A program made the position numbers and the translations under genes. Shown here piece by piece: positions 36,843-46,317 of a stretch of 64,000 nucleotides of DNA (positions are counted from its first letter, which is position 1; the number at the start of each line of letters is the position of its first letter). Source of the DNA: an uncultured Pseudomonas sp. (GTDB taxonomy: Bacteria > Pseudomonadota > Gammaproteobacteria > Pseudomonadales > Pseudomonadaceae); the NCBI RefSeq assembly GCF_913774235.1, contig NZ_CAJYDW010000005.1, positions 534,023 through 598,022 of the forward strand. Direction: 5' to 3'. The notes below the pieces were generated by a model that was not told the origin of the DNA, did no database searches, and was given only the letters and a program-made list of their open reading frames with translations.

Positions 36843-37696
36843 CGCAGGTCTCCCTGGACGCCGCCCAGGCGCCGGGCCAGCAGCAGGACCAGCCAGGTGA
36901 CGAGGCCGAGTACTACCGAGAGCGCCGCGGCGACGCCGAAGTTGGCGAAGTTGGTGAAGGTGTCGTAGATGGCGATGGGCGTCACCGCCAGCCGCGTGCC
37001 GAGGGTGAAGGCGGTGCCGAAGGCGCCCATGGCGGTGGCGAAGCACAGCGCGCCGCTGGACAGCAGCGCCGGGGTCAGACCGGGGAGGAGCACGTCACGG
37101 ATCACGGCGAAGAGCCCGGCGCCCAGGGAGCGGGCGGCTTCTTCCAGGCTGGTGTCGAGGGTCTCGCAAGCCGCCATCACCGTGAGGATCACCCGCGGGA
37201 TGGAGAAATAGAGATAGCCCAGAAACAGCCCGAACAGCGAATAGGCGAACACCCAGGGCTCACCGAACAGGCTGCGGCCGAGCCCGGCGAACAGGCCCTG
37301 GCGACCACCCAGCAGGATGATCAGGAAGCCCACCACCACGCCGGGAAAGGCCAGCGGAAAGGTCAGCAGAGCCACCAGCAGGCTGCGTCCGGCGAAGGCA
37401 TGACGCGCCAGGAAGCAGCCGGCGATGCCGGCCACCAGCAGGGTGGCCAGGGTGGTGACGGCGGCCAGGGCCACCGTCTGGGCGAGTCCGGACAGATAGC
37501 CGACACTGGTCAGCACCTGCCAGTAGCCGGAGCTGCCGGCGGCGTCCGGGCGGGCGCCGAGTACCAGCAGGTGGGCCAATGGCAGCAGCCAGAAGGCCAG
37601 CAGGAAGGCGCTCGCCGGGGCCAGGGCGACGAGCACCGGCCAGGGCAGCCGGCGCGGCACTTGGCGGCGCCCGATCGGAACGGCGAGGCCCCGCAT
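36839..37696 (-). CDS. ABC importer permease, first subunit
   Basis: Permease (285 aa) with six predicted membrane spans and the EAA loop TSLEEAARSLGAGLFAVIRDVLLPG. It pairs with the next gene as a heterodimer. ATG at 37694-37696, one base past the binding-protein stop. A longer reading to 37933 overlaps the binding-protein gene and is rejected. Confidence 0.88.
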   Translation of the reverse strand: MRGLAVPIGRRQVPRRLPWPVLVALAPASAFLLAFWLLPLAHLLVLGARPDAAGSSGYWQVLTSVGYLSGLAQTVALAAVTTLATLLVAGIAGCFLARHAFAGRSLLVALLTFPLAFPGVVVGFLIILLGGRQGLFAGLGRSLFGEPWVFAYSLFGLFLGYLYFSIPRVILTVMAACETLDTSLEEAARSLGAGLFAVIRDVLLPGLTPALLSSGALCFATAMGAFGTAFTLGTRLAVTPIAIYDTFTNFANFGVAAALSVVLGLVTWLVLLLARRLGGVQGDLR

Positions 37697-37697
37697 C

Positions 37698-38711
37698 TCA
37701 GCGCACCTCGGCCTGGTAACGCTTGGCGAAGGCTTCCTGGACCGCGGCCATGTGACCATAGTCCACGGTACCGGCGCGGGCGTAGTCGGCGGCGGGCAGG
37801 AAGCGTGCCTTGACCTCTTCGGGCAGTGGCACGTCCCGCACCGGGCGCAGGTAGGCCTGGGCCCAGAGCGCCTGGCCCTTGTCCGACAGCACGAAGTCCA
37901 GCACCTTCTCGCCATTGGCGCGGTGCGGCGCACCCTTCACCAGGCTCATGGTATAGGGCACGGTCAGGCTGCCTTCCTGGGGGATGACGAAGGCCACCGG
38001 GGCGTTGTCCTTGTAGCGGGCGCGATAGGCGTTGAAGTCGTAGTCGACCAGGATCGGGATCTCGCCGGAGAGCAGGCGGGCATAGGCGGTCTGCTTGGGC
38101 ACGATGGGATCGTTGGCGGCCAGCTTCTTGAAGAAGGCCATGGCCGGGCCGAAGTCGTCGAGGTTGCCGCCCAGGGCCTGGTTGAGCGCCACGGCGGTCA
38201 CGTAGCCGACGAAGGCGCTGGACGGATCCAGATAGCCCACCAGGCCGCGGTACTCGGGTTTGAGCAGGTCGGCCCAGCGCTGCGGGACCGGTTTGCCGCC
38301 CAGGGCCTGGGTGTTGACCATGAAGCCGAGGGTGCCGGAATGGATGGCGGTCCATTCACCCTGGGGGTCCTTGAGGCCAGCGGGTACCTGGTCCCAGTGC
38401 TTGGGTTTGTAAGGGGCCAGCACGCCGGCCTTTTCCGCCTGGATGCCGAAGGTCACCCCGTAGTAGACGACGTCGGCCACCGGGGCGTCGCGTTCGGCCA
38501 CCAGCTGGGCCAGCGACTGGCCGGAGTTCTTGTTGTCCTGGGGTACCTCGATACCGGTATCGGCGGCGATGGCCTTGAGCTGGGCGCCCCAGTCGGCCCA
38601 CTCCAGCGGGCAGTTGTAGCAGATGGCGGTTTCGGCGGCCTGGGCGCTGGCCAGGCCGCAGGCCAGGGCCACGCCGGCCAGCAGGCGACGCAAGGGGAAG
38701 CGGGATTTCAT
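37698..38711 (-). CDS. Periplasmic binding protein of the importer
   Basis: Extracellular solute-binding protein (337 aa, Fe3+/polyamine/phosphonate-type family). The signal peptide ends ASAQA-AETA. Ligand-pocket segments include GVTFGIQAEKAG, IHSGTLGFMVN and ILVDYDFNAYRARY. A CYNC pair lies near the mature start. The ligand is unknown. The ATG at 38709-38711 overlaps the LacI-regulator stop (ATGA). Confidence 0.87.
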   Translation of the reverse strand: MKSRFPLRRLLAGVALACGLASAQAAETAICYNCPLEWADWGAQLKAIAADTGIEVPQDNKNSGQSLAQLVAERDAPVADVVYYGVTFGIQAEKAGVLAPYKPKHWDQVPAGLKDPQGEWTAIHSGTLGFMVNTQALGGKPVPQRWADLLKPEYRGLVGYLDPSSAFVGYVTAVALNQALGGNLDDFGPAMAFFKKLAANDPIVPKQTAYARLLSGEIPILVDYDFNAYRARYKDNAPVAFVIPQEGSLTVPYTMSLVKGAPHRANGEKVLDFVLSDKGQALWAQAYLRPVRDVPLPEEVKARFLPAADYARAGTVDYGHMAAVQEAFAKRYQAEVR

Positions 38712-39709
38712 CGGTAGGGCTCCTTCAGAGGCCCGGCACTGGCGCCGGGACGGACGAGACAGGGCAGACACTGTTGGTGGATGGCACTGCCGGCGATCAG
38801 CGCCAGCAATTCGGTGACGAGCACGGCGCCCAGGCTCTGCAAGGGCTGCATGACGCTGCACAGGCTGGGTTCGAGGCGCGCGCCCATGGCGATGCCATCG
38901 AAGCCGACCACCGAGAGTTCGTCGGGGACGCGCCGGCCATTCCGCTGCAACTCGGCAATGACGCTGATGGCCAGCAGGTCGTTGGTGCAGAGCAGGGCGG
39001 TCGGGGCATGGCGTTCCAGCAGCGGGGCCAGTTGCGCCCAGTCGGCGTCGGTGTGACTGGCCAGCTCCAGGCGTGGCAGGGTCGGCAGGCCGGCGGTGGC
39101 CATGGCCTGGCAATAGCCGGCAAAGCGTCGTTCGGCACGATCCGACTGCTGGGCCGGTCCGGAGACCAGGGCGATACGACGGTGACCCAGGCCGAGCAGG
39201 TGCTCGGTGGCCATGGCCATGCCCTGGCGGTTGTCCACCGCCACCGCCGCATAGGGTTTCTGGGGTTCGTGATAGGCGAGGATAAAGGGCGTGTGCTCGC
39301 GACTCAGCTCGGCCAGTACCTGGCTGCGGTCGGCATCGGCCACCGTCAGCACCAGGCCGGCGACACGCTGGCGCAGCAGTTCTTCCACCACCGCCGCCTC
39401 GCGTTCGGGCTGGTAGTCGGTGGTGGCGATCACCAGGGAATAGCCCTGGCCACGCGCGGTGCGTTCCATGGCGTGCAACTGCTCGGCGAACACCGGGTTG
39501 AGCAGACTGGGCACAACCACGCCGATCAGCTGGGTGCTCTGCTGGCGCAACTGGCGGCCCAGCAGGTTGGGCCGGAAATTGAGCGCACGCGCGGCGGCCA
39601 GGATCCGCTCGCGGGTACTCTCACGCACCTGCTCGGGACTGGCGAACGCCCGCGCTGCCGTGGCCCGGGACACCCCGGCCTGTTCCGCCACCTGTTTCAG
39701 ATCGGTCAT
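38708..39709 (-). CDS. LacI-family regulator of the importer operon
   Basis: LacI/GalR-type repressor (333 aa). The N-terminal HTH MTDLKQVAEQAGVSRATAARAF is followed by the hinge and a periplasmic-binding-like effector domain (LIGVVVPSLLNPVFAEQL ... VVGFDGIAMG). The ATG at 39707-39709 is chosen over 39736, which would run into the operator. It is the first gene of the operon and its product likely controls it. Confidence 0.89.
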   Translation of the reverse strand: MTDLKQVAEQAGVSRATAARAFASPEQVRESTRERILAAARALNFRPNLLGRQLRQQSTQLIGVVVPSLLNPVFAEQLHAMERTARGQGYSLVIATTDYQPEREAAVVEELLRQRVAGLVLTVADADRSQVLAELSREHTPFILAYHEPQKPYAAVAVDNRQGMAMATEHLLGLGHRRIALVSGPAQQSDRAERRFAGYCQAMATAGLPTLPRLELASHTDADWAQLAPLLERHAPTALLCTNDLLAISVIAELQRNGRRVPDELSVVGFDGIAMGARLEPSLCSVMQPLQSLGAVLVTELLALIAGSAIHQQCLPCLVRPGASAGPLKEPYR

Positions 39710-39721
39710 GACTGCCTCGTT

Positions 39722-39735
39722 TGAGATCGATCTCA
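39722..39735. promoter_or_regulatory. Candidate LacI-family operator
   Basis: TGAGATCGATCTCA is a perfect 14 bp palindrome with the central CG typical of LacI-family sites, 12 bp upstream of the regulator's start codon. It could repress the whole regulator-importer-phosphodiesterase operon. Confidence 0.6.
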
Positions 39736-39844
39736 TCGACGGCAGACAATGCGCTCCCCGTGTGTCGTTGCGATGACAGCCAGATGACGTTTCACCATCG
39801 TCGCGGATGGCCGAGTCTTGGCGGGACCGGAGGCCCGGGTGTCC

Positions 39845-42800
39845 TCAGGCCATTGCTTTGGACCCGTGCGAACGCGGCTCGTGGAGCAGGACGTAGAGCA
39901 CCGGGATCAGCCCCAGGGTCACCAGGGTGCCCAGCGCCAGGCCGCCGATCATGCTGATGGCCATGCCGGTCCACAGCGGGCCGGCGAAGAGCATCAGCGG
40001 GATGAGACCGAGGATGCAGGTCAGCTTGGTCATGACGATGGGTCTCAGGCGCTCGCCTGCCGCATCCAGTACCGCAGAGGCGAGGGCCTTGCCCGCCTGG
40101 CGCTCGGTCTCGATGCGTTCGAGCAGCAGCACGGCGTTGTTGACGATGATGCCGGCCAGGGACAGCAGGCCGAAGGTCGCCATGAAGCCGAAGGGATGGT
40201 CGCTCAGCCAGAGTGCCAGGGCCACGCCGATGAGGATGAAGGGGATGCTGGCGACGATGATGAACACCTTGCGCCAGGAATCGAACTGCCAGAGGAAGAG
40301 CAGCAGCATGGCGACCACCGCCAGGGGCAGGTCGCGCAGCAGGGCATCATTGGCGGCAGCGGCGTCTTCGATCTCGCCACCCAGTTCCAGGCGATAGCCT
40401 GGCGGCAGGTGCAGGCTGACCAAGCGGGGTGCCAGGGTCGCCACCAGGGTCGCCGCGGTCATGTCCGGGTTGCGGGCACTGACGGTGAGGGTCGGCTCGA
40501 GATTGCGCCGTACCTTCATCCCGGCTTCGCTAGCCACGGCGAGTCGGGCGACGGCGGACAGAGGCACGGCTGCGCCGCCGCCCGCGGCTTGGATCAGGCT
40601 ATCGTCCAGGCCGCCCGCCAGCGGTGAGCGGCTGCGGGCGACGACCGCGACAGGATGCTGGCCGTCACGCAGGGGTGCGCCGGCCAGGCCATCGCCCGCG
40701 AATTGCAGCGCCTGCGCCACGTCGCGGCGGTCGAGGCCGGCGGCGCGCAGCAGAGCCTGGTCGACCTGGACGTCGAGGCGCAGCTGGCGCGGGCCCCAGT
40801 CGTCCTGGATGTCGCGGGTAGCAGGGATGTCGGCGAGCAAGGCTTCGAGCTGGGCAGCCAGCTGGCGTAGGGTGGCCTCGTCGGGACCGCTCAGGCGATA
40901 GACCGCCAGGCCGCTCTCCGTGGTGCCCAGGGAGAAGCGTTTGGGCAGGGCGCGGACCTCAGGGTACTCCCGCGCCAACTGGTCACGCACCCGCGCCATC
41001 ACCTCGGGCAGATCGGCTTCCGTCCGGGTGGTGACGGTGAAATAGGCGACGTTGGCACCGGGCAGCGGTGGATTCAGCCCCAGGACGATGCGCGGCCCGC
41101 CGTCGGCGACGTAGCCGATGCTTTCGACGATGTCAGGCTCTTCACCGAGCCACTGGCTGAAGCTGCGCATGAGTTCCAGGGTGCGCTGGGCCGAGGTGCC
41201 GGGTTCCAGCTGGATGGGGATCTGGAACTGATTACGATCCGACGGCGGCAGGAAGTCGTAGGGCAGGCTGAGGACCTTGAGCGTGGCGACCGCCAGCAGC
41301 GTGAGCATGAGCAGCAAGTAGGCCAGCTTGTGACCCAGCAGGGTCTGCAACAGCTGGCGATAGCCACGGTGCAGGGAGCTGTCGGCGGCGTGGCGTGCCT
41401 GCTGGGGATCGGGTACCAGCCGCAGGCAAAGCAGCGGGGTCACCGTGAGGCTCAGCAGCCAGGACCCCAGCAGGGTGAGGGCCAGGACCACGGCCAGGGA
41501 TCTCAGGTACTCGTTGGTGCTGGTCTGGCCGAGAAAGAAGGGCGAGAAGGCCAGGATGATCACCAGGGAGGAGGTCAGCAGGGGCACGGCCAGGCTGCGG
41601 CCAGCGGCTTCGCAGGCGGCGCGGCGTGCCTCTCCCGCGCGGAGGCGCCGCTCGATGTCCTCGGCGATCACGATGCCGTTGTCCACGAGCAGGCCCAGGG
41701 CGAGGATGAGCGCGGCGATGGATACCGTCTGCAACTCGATGCCCAGGGCGCGCATCACCAGCAGGGTGGCCAGCACGGTGAGGGGGACGATGGTGCCCAC
41801 GATGAGGCCGAGGCGCCAACCGAGGAACAGCATGACCACCGCCATGACGATGACCATGGTCTCCAGCAGTACGTGTTGCATGCGCGCCATGGCGTGGTGG
41901 ACCACGTCCGGCTGGAAGGTGACCCGGTGCAGGGCGAAGCCGGCGGGCAGGGTCGCCTGCAGCGCCTTGAGCCGGTCGTGCAGAGCCGCGCCGAACGCCT
42001 CGACGTTGCGCCCGGGCAGCATGGATACCCCTAGCACTATGGCACGCTCGCCCCGGTAGAAGGCGGCGCTGCGCGGTGGTGACTCGGGCTCGACGACGAC
42101 CCGTGCCAGGTCGCCGAGCGGGATGCTGCGGCCGTCGGGCAGCTGGATCGGCAGGGCGCGGACAGCCGCGGGGTCTGGCAACTCGCCACTGATCGCCACG
42201 CTGAGATCGCGCTGGTCACGCCGGGCGTTGCCGCCCTCGACCAGCAGGTTGCGCGTGCGCAGTTGCTCCAGCAGGGCCTGGGGGGCCAGGCCGGAGTCGC
42301 CCAGGGCCCTGGGCGCCAGCTCCAGGACGAGGCGATCCTCCTGCAACCCATAAAGGGCAATCTGCTCGACCCCTGGCAGGCGGTAAAGGTCGCGGCGCAG
42401 GCGTTCGACCTCGGCGCGCAGCTCGGCGAGGGAGAAGCCTGGCGCGGTCACCGCGATGGAGGCCACCGCGACCCGACCGAAGTCGTCGTCCACGGCGGGG
42501 CCCTGGGTGCCCTCCGGCAGGCCGGGCGCCACCTCGCCGACCTTGTCGCGCACCCGCTGCCAGAGCGCGGGCAGGTCCTTGATCTCGTCGCGGGCGGTGA
42601 GCTGGATGATCGCCTGGCCGGGTCTCAGGGTGGTGACCAGGGTCTTGAGCTCGGGCAGATCGCGCAGCCGGTCCTCCAGGGGCTTGGCCAGCAGGGCTTC
42701 CACCTGCTCGATGGGTAGGCCAGGCAGGGCGACGCTGACCAGAGCGTCGCGCACGGTCACGCTCGGCTCCTCCTGGGACGGGAAACCCAGTACGGCGTAG

Positions 42801-42877
42801 GTGCCCCCCAGCAGCAGGGCCAGGGCGAGAAACAGCACCAGGCGGGCGCGGTGCAGGGCGAAGGCGGTCAGGGACAT
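39845..42877 (-). CDS. RND efflux transporter, inner-membrane pump
   Basis: Pump of 1010 residues, AcrB/MdtC-type fold: N-terminal TM1, a periplasmic loop, TM2-6, a second loop and TM8-12. In TM4 the canonical Asp-Asp reads LVDNGIVIAED, so the second Asp is Asn. In TM10 the segment NNAVLLLERIE lacks the lysine found in NAILIVEFAK of AcrB. Both are shared traits of a separate RND subgroup rather than obvious decay. Its start lies 4 bp past the adaptor stop. Substrates unknown. Confidence 0.88.
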   Translation of the reverse strand: MSLTAFALHRARLVLFLALALLLGGTYAVLGFPSQEEPSVTVRDALVSVALPGLPIEQVEALLAKPLEDRLRDLPELKTLVTTLRPGQAIIQLTARDEIKDLPALWQRVRDKVGEVAPGLPEGTQGPAVDDDFGRVAVASIAVTAPGFSLAELRAEVERLRRDLYRLPGVEQIALYGLQEDRLVLELAPRALGDSGLAPQALLEQLRTRNLLVEGGNARRDQRDLSVAISGELPDPAAVRALPIQLPDGRSIPLGDLARVVVEPESPPRSAAFYRGERAIVLGVSMLPGRNVEAFGAALHDRLKALQATLPAGFALHRVTFQPDVVHHAMARMQHVLLETMVIVMAVVMLFLGWRLGLIVGTIVPLTVLATLLVMRALGIELQTVSIAALILALGLLVDNGIVIAEDIERRLRAGEARRAACEAAGRSLAVPLLTSSLVIILAFSPFFLGQTSTNEYLRSLAVVLALTLLGSWLLSLTVTPLLCLRLVPDPQQARHAADSSLHRGYRQLLQTLLGHKLAYLLLMLTLLAVATLKVLSLPYDFLPPSDRNQFQIPIQLEPGTSAQRTLELMRSFSQWLGEEPDIVESIGYVADGGPRIVLGLNPPLPGANVAYFTVTTRTEADLPEVMARVRDQLAREYPEVRALPKRFSLGTTESGLAVYRLSGPDEATLRQLAAQLEALLADIPATRDIQDDWGPRQLRLDVQVDQALLRAAGLDRRDVAQALQFAGDGLAGAPLRDGQHPVAVVARSRSPLAGGLDDSLIQAAGGGAAVPLSAVARLAVASEAGMKVRRNLEPTLTVSARNPDMTAATLVATLAPRLVSLHLPPGYRLELGGEIEDAAAANDALLRDLPLAVVAMLLLFLWQFDSWRKVFIIVASIPFILIGVALALWLSDHPFGFMATFGLLSLAGIIVNNAVLLLERIETERQAGKALASAVLDAAGERLRPIVMTKLTCILGLIPLMLFAGPLWTGMAISMIGGLALGTLVTLGLIPVLYVLLHEPRSHGSKAMA

Positions 42878-42881
42878 GGCT

Positions 42882-43976
42882 TCACTCCTGGTCGAGAACG
42901 GTGCCGGGCCGATAGGGCAGGACGTGCTCGCCCGCCCGTAGGAAGGCGGCGCCGGCCACCACGACCTGCTCGTCGAGGGCGAGGCCGCTGTCGATCAGCA
43001 CGCGATCACCCTGAATGGCGGCGAAGGTCACGGCACGCGCCTGAACCTGGCCGCTGCTGGCCTGGTAGACATAGACCTTGCCGCGGTTGGCCTGCTGGTC
43101 CGGCAGCAGGGCGCCGAGGGGAATCGCCAGGCGTGCGGCCGTGGACGGTGGCAGACGCACGTCCAGCAGGCTGCCGTTGGGCAGGGCGGTGCCGAGGTCG
43201 TCCAGGACGAACACCGCCTCCTGGGTCAGGCCCAGGTCGGCTTTCGGCGAAAGCCCCAGGAGGTGCAGGGTCAGCGGCTCGCCACCGGCGGTGGGAAAGG
43301 CCTGGGCCGCGGCGGATGGCGGCAAGGTGCGGGCGAGTGCGGTGGGGATCTGCACCACCACCTGGCTCGGACCGCTGGCCTGCAGGGTCAGCAGGGGCTC
43401 GCCGGCGTTGCTCAGGCGTAGGGGATCGGCGGCGCGGGCGACGATCTCTCCGGCGAAGGGTGCCAGCAGGCGGCTCTGCGCCAGGGTGCGGCGAGCCAGG
43501 GCCTGCTCGGCCAGGGCGGCACGCTGCTGGGCCTCGGCGGCGCCCAGGGCGGCGGCGGCCACCTCCACGTCGGCGGTGGCCAGATTGCCTTCGGCGAGCA
43601 ACCGCCGGGCCCGCCGCTGGGCGGCGCGGCGCTGGTCGAGCTCCACGCGAGCGCCCCGCAGGCGCGCCTCGGCCTGCTCCAGGCGCAGCCGTGCCGGCTC
43701 AGCCTCCTGCTCCGCCAGCACCTGGCCGGCGGCCACCCGGTCGCCGACCTCCACGCGGACCTGGAGGACCCGAGCGGGATTCTCGAAACTCAGCAGCGCG
43801 GTACGTGGTTGGCGCACGCGGCCGGAGAGCAGCGGGCCAGGGGGCTGCAGGGGACTGACCGGTGCCAGCTTGACGGTTCGCAGGGGCTCCGGCCCGGGGC
43901 GCTCATCCGGTGAGCAGCCACCCAGCAGGATGAGCAGGAGCAAGGGCAGGGCGGTGGTCAGGGGGACGCTGGGCAT
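42882..43976 (-). CDS. RND periplasmic adaptor lipoprotein
   Basis: HlyD/MFP-family adaptor (364 aa) linking pump and outer-membrane channel. A lipoprotein signal with lipobox LLGGC is at the N-terminus, the lipoyl-like and helical hairpin regions are rich in Ala, Gln and Glu (about 80-170), then a beta-barrel region. ATG at 43974-43976. Lies between the MipA gene and the pump gene. Confidence 0.88.
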   Translation of the reverse strand: MPSVPLTTALPLLLLILLGGCSPDERPGPEPLRTVKLAPVSPLQPPGPLLSGRVRQPRTALLSFENPARVLQVRVEVGDRVAAGQVLAEQEAEPARLRLEQAEARLRGARVELDQRRAAQRRARRLLAEGNLATADVEVAAAALGAAEAQQRAALAEQALARRTLAQSRLLAPFAGEIVARAADPLRLSNAGEPLLTLQASGPSQVVVQIPTALARTLPPSAAAQAFPTAGGEPLTLHLLGLSPKADLGLTQEAVFVLDDLGTALPNGSLLDVRLPPSTAARLAIPLGALLPDQQANRGKVYVYQASSGQVQARAVTFAAIQGDRVLIDSGLALDEQVVVAGAAFLRAGEHVLPYRPGTVLDQE

Positions 43977-43990
43977 GGCGGATTCCCGGA

Positions 43991-44776
43991 TCAGAAGCTG
44001 TAGGTCAGGGCGAACTGGGCGGTGGTGGCGGTGCGGCGCTGCAGCAGGGGGCTGTCGTGCACCTGGTTGCCGTAGCGGGTGGTGGTCAGGGTGGCGACCG
44101 AACTCCAGCGCGGGTCGAAGCTGTGCAGCCAGTTCAGGGCGGCCGAATAGGCATAGAGGCCGCGACCGGGATGAGCCGTGGCGAAGCCGCTGGCGGCGCT
44201 TTGGGTCGGCGTGACCCCGAAGTAGGTCTGGTTGAAGCGCCCGTCGCCGGCGTGGGCGTTCAGGTCCAGTGCCAGGGTGTCACGGTCGTCGTGGAACCCT
44301 ATGGCTTCCAGGCCGAGGCGATAGCGGTTGCCGCGTCGCGCCCCGGCCAGGCGCCATTCCCCTTCGGCGTTCACGCTCAGCCAGGGGGCCAGGGGCTGGC
44401 TGACGGTGAGATCGAACACCGTGGCGCCGTCGACCTCGCCCATCCCGGCAAGGCGATCGGCGCCTGGTCGCCAGGCATTGTCCCGGTCATCGCGGCCCAT
44501 GTCGTAGTTCAGCGCGCCGCTCAGACTCAGTCCCTGGGGTGACTGCCATTGCAGGCCAAGGCCACGGGTGGTGTCGGCGAACAGCAAGCCGCGCTGGATC
44601 ACCACGATGGGCAGCAACTGTGGCCGATAGTCCGCCGAGCCCAGGTAGCGGCTGACGGCGCCGGCCAGCAGGCCGAGGCTGGCGTCGGTGTGGTCGCCCC
44701 ACAGCGTCGTTTCGGCAGCCTGGCTGGCCAGTGGTGTCATGCAGAGCAGGAGCGGGAGCAGCGGGAAGCGGGGCAT
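43991..44776 (-). CDS. MipA/OmpV-family outer-membrane protein
   Basis: Predicted outer-membrane beta-barrel (261 aa). The signal peptide ends LASQA-AETT. Many alternating aromatic strands follow, and the protein ends with the C-terminal Phe pattern FALTYSF typical of outer-membrane barrels. MipA/OmpV members have been linked to murein enzyme scaffolding and to drug resistance. Here it lies inside the efflux operon, between the outer-membrane factor and the adaptor. Its role there is not known. Confidence 0.78.
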   Translation of the reverse strand: MPRFPLLPLLLCMTPLASQAAETTLWGDHTDASLGLLAGAVSRYLGSADYRPQLLPIVVIQRGLLFADTTRGLGLQWQSPQGLSLSGALNYDMGRDDRDNAWRPGADRLAGMGEVDGATVFDLTVSQPLAPWLSVNAEGEWRLAGARRGNRYRLGLEAIGFHDDRDTLALDLNAHAGDGRFNQTYFGVTPTQSAASGFATAHPGRGLYAYSAALNWLHSFDPRWSSVATLTTTRYGNQVHDSPLLQRRTATTAQFALTYSF

Positions 44777-44787
44777 GGGGAGTTCTC

Positions 44788-46221
44788 TCAGCTGGGGGAA
44801 GGGGTGTCCAGGCCGTGCAGGGCGCGGTATAGGCGCAGGCGGTTAAGGCGCAGGGCGAGTTCGGTCTGGCGGCGTGCGGCAGTGACGCCCAGGCGGTCCA
44901 GGCCGGCCTGCAGGGTGGCGAAGGGGCCACCGGCGCCGGCCTGCCATTGGCCTTCCAGCCGCGCGCCGCGCTGCTGCACCAGGCGCATCTGGGCATCGAG
45001 GTTCTGCCACTGGGCGAGCAGCAGCCGACGCTCGTCCAGGCCGTCGGCCACCTCGCGGAAGGCGTTCTGCAGGGTACGTTCGTAGGCGGCGACGGCCAGG
45101 TCGCGGGCGGTGTTGGCGGCGTCGAGGTTGGCCTGGTTGCGGCCGGCATCGAACAGCGGCAGCGACAGCGATGGAGTGAGCAGGCGCAGCCCGCTGCCCG
45201 CACTCAGCAGGTCATGCAGTTGCGGGCTGGCGATGCCGATGGCGGTGCTCAGCCGGATGCTCGGCAAGAAGGCGGCGCGGGCGGCACCGATGTTGGCGTT
45301 GGCCGCTTGCAGGCGCTGTTCGGCGGCCCGCACGTCCAGGCGTTCCAGCAGACGGGTGGAGGGCAGCTCGGTCAACTCGCCACCCTGTTGCGGTGGCGTA
45401 CCGGCCAGCAGCGGGAACGCAGCCGGCGTCGGCGCCAGGCGATAACCGGTGACCCAGGCCAGCGCCTGATAGGCCTGGGCCTGCTGGTCCTGGCTCTGCC
45501 GCTCGCGCAGGCTGGCCTCCAGCGCCGCCTGGGTCGGCGCCTCCAGGGCCGCAGCGGGTAGCGCGCCAGCGACGACCTGGGCCTGGGTGCGTTGCGCCAG
45601 CTCGGTGGTCAGGCGGGTCATGGCCTGGGCACTGGCGACCTGAGCATCGCTCTCCCGGGCCTGTAGATAGAGTCGCGCCACCTCGGCCACCAGGGCGCCA
45701 CGCGCCGCCTGCTGACCGAGTTCGCTGGCCAGCAGGCGATGCCGGGCCTCTTCGCCGAGGCTGGCCAGGCGTCCGAAGAAATCCAGTTCGAAGGCGTCCA
45801 CGCCGAGGGTGGCGGTCGCCAGGTCCTGGCGATAGCGTTCGTCCAGGGCCGGATCGGCGAAGCGCTGGCGCGGTCGTTGCGCCGCCAGTTCCAGGCTCGG
45901 CCAGCGCTCGGCCTGGCGCGCGCCGGCTTCGGCCCGGGCTTGCTCGACCCTGAGCTGGATTATCCGGTAGTCTCGGTTGCCCGCCAGGGCCTGGCGCACC
46001 AGCTCCGCGAGGAGCGGTTCGGCGCTGATCTCGGCCAGCAGGCGGGTCTCGTCGGGGCTCAGTGCCGGCGCGGGCGAGGTGATCGCCAGGCGGGTCTCGC
46101 CCTGGCGGCTCGGTACGGGCAGATCCGGGCGCTGGTAGGCCGGGATCAGCGAGCAGCCCGTCAACGCCAGCAGACCGGCGAGTGCGAGCGGGTAGAGGCG
46201 AAGACGGGCAGGGACGGACAT
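44788..46221 (-). CDS. Efflux outer-membrane factor (OprM/NodT-type lipoprotein)
   Basis: TolC-like channel (477 aa) with lipobox LLALTGC, then CSLIPAYQRPDLPVP typical of NodT-family starts, and two outer-membrane-efflux-protein repeats with long helices. ATG at 46219-46221. A longer reading to 46911 passes back over the response-regulator gene on the other strand and is rejected. First gene of the four-gene efflux operon. Confidence 0.9.
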   Translation of the reverse strand: MSVPARLRLYPLALAGLLALTGCSLIPAYQRPDLPVPSRQGETRLAITSPAPALSPDETRLLAEISAEPLLAELVRQALAGNRDYRIIQLRVEQARAEAGARQAERWPSLELAAQRPRQRFADPALDERYRQDLATATLGVDAFELDFFGRLASLGEEARHRLLASELGQQAARGALVAEVARLYLQARESDAQVASAQAMTRLTTELAQRTQAQVVAGALPAAALEAPTQAALEASLRERQSQDQQAQAYQALAWVTGYRLAPTPAAFPLLAGTPPQQGGELTELPSTRLLERLDVRAAEQRLQAANANIGAARAAFLPSIRLSTAIGIASPQLHDLLSAGSGLRLLTPSLSLPLFDAGRNQANLDAANTARDLAVAAYERTLQNAFREVADGLDERRLLLAQWQNLDAQMRLVQQRGARLEGQWQAGAGGPFATLQAGLDRLGVTAARRQTELALRLNRLRLYRALHGLDTPSPS

Positions 46222-46317
46222 GGCGGCGGACCGGTGGCGAAACCCAGGTCTGCAGTCTGGAAAGGCCGGATCAAGATTCCTTCGGCGAATTGTCGAGATT
46301 CGATCAAGAGAGCGGAC
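46222..46317. promoter_or_regulatory. Divergent efflux operon / two-component system promoter
   Basis: A 96 bp gap between divergent starts. GATCAAGA occurs twice in direct orientation, at 46269-46276 and 46302-46309, 33 bp apart, which may be response-regulator half-sites. The second copy runs into the ribosome site of the regulator gene. Confidence 0.3.
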
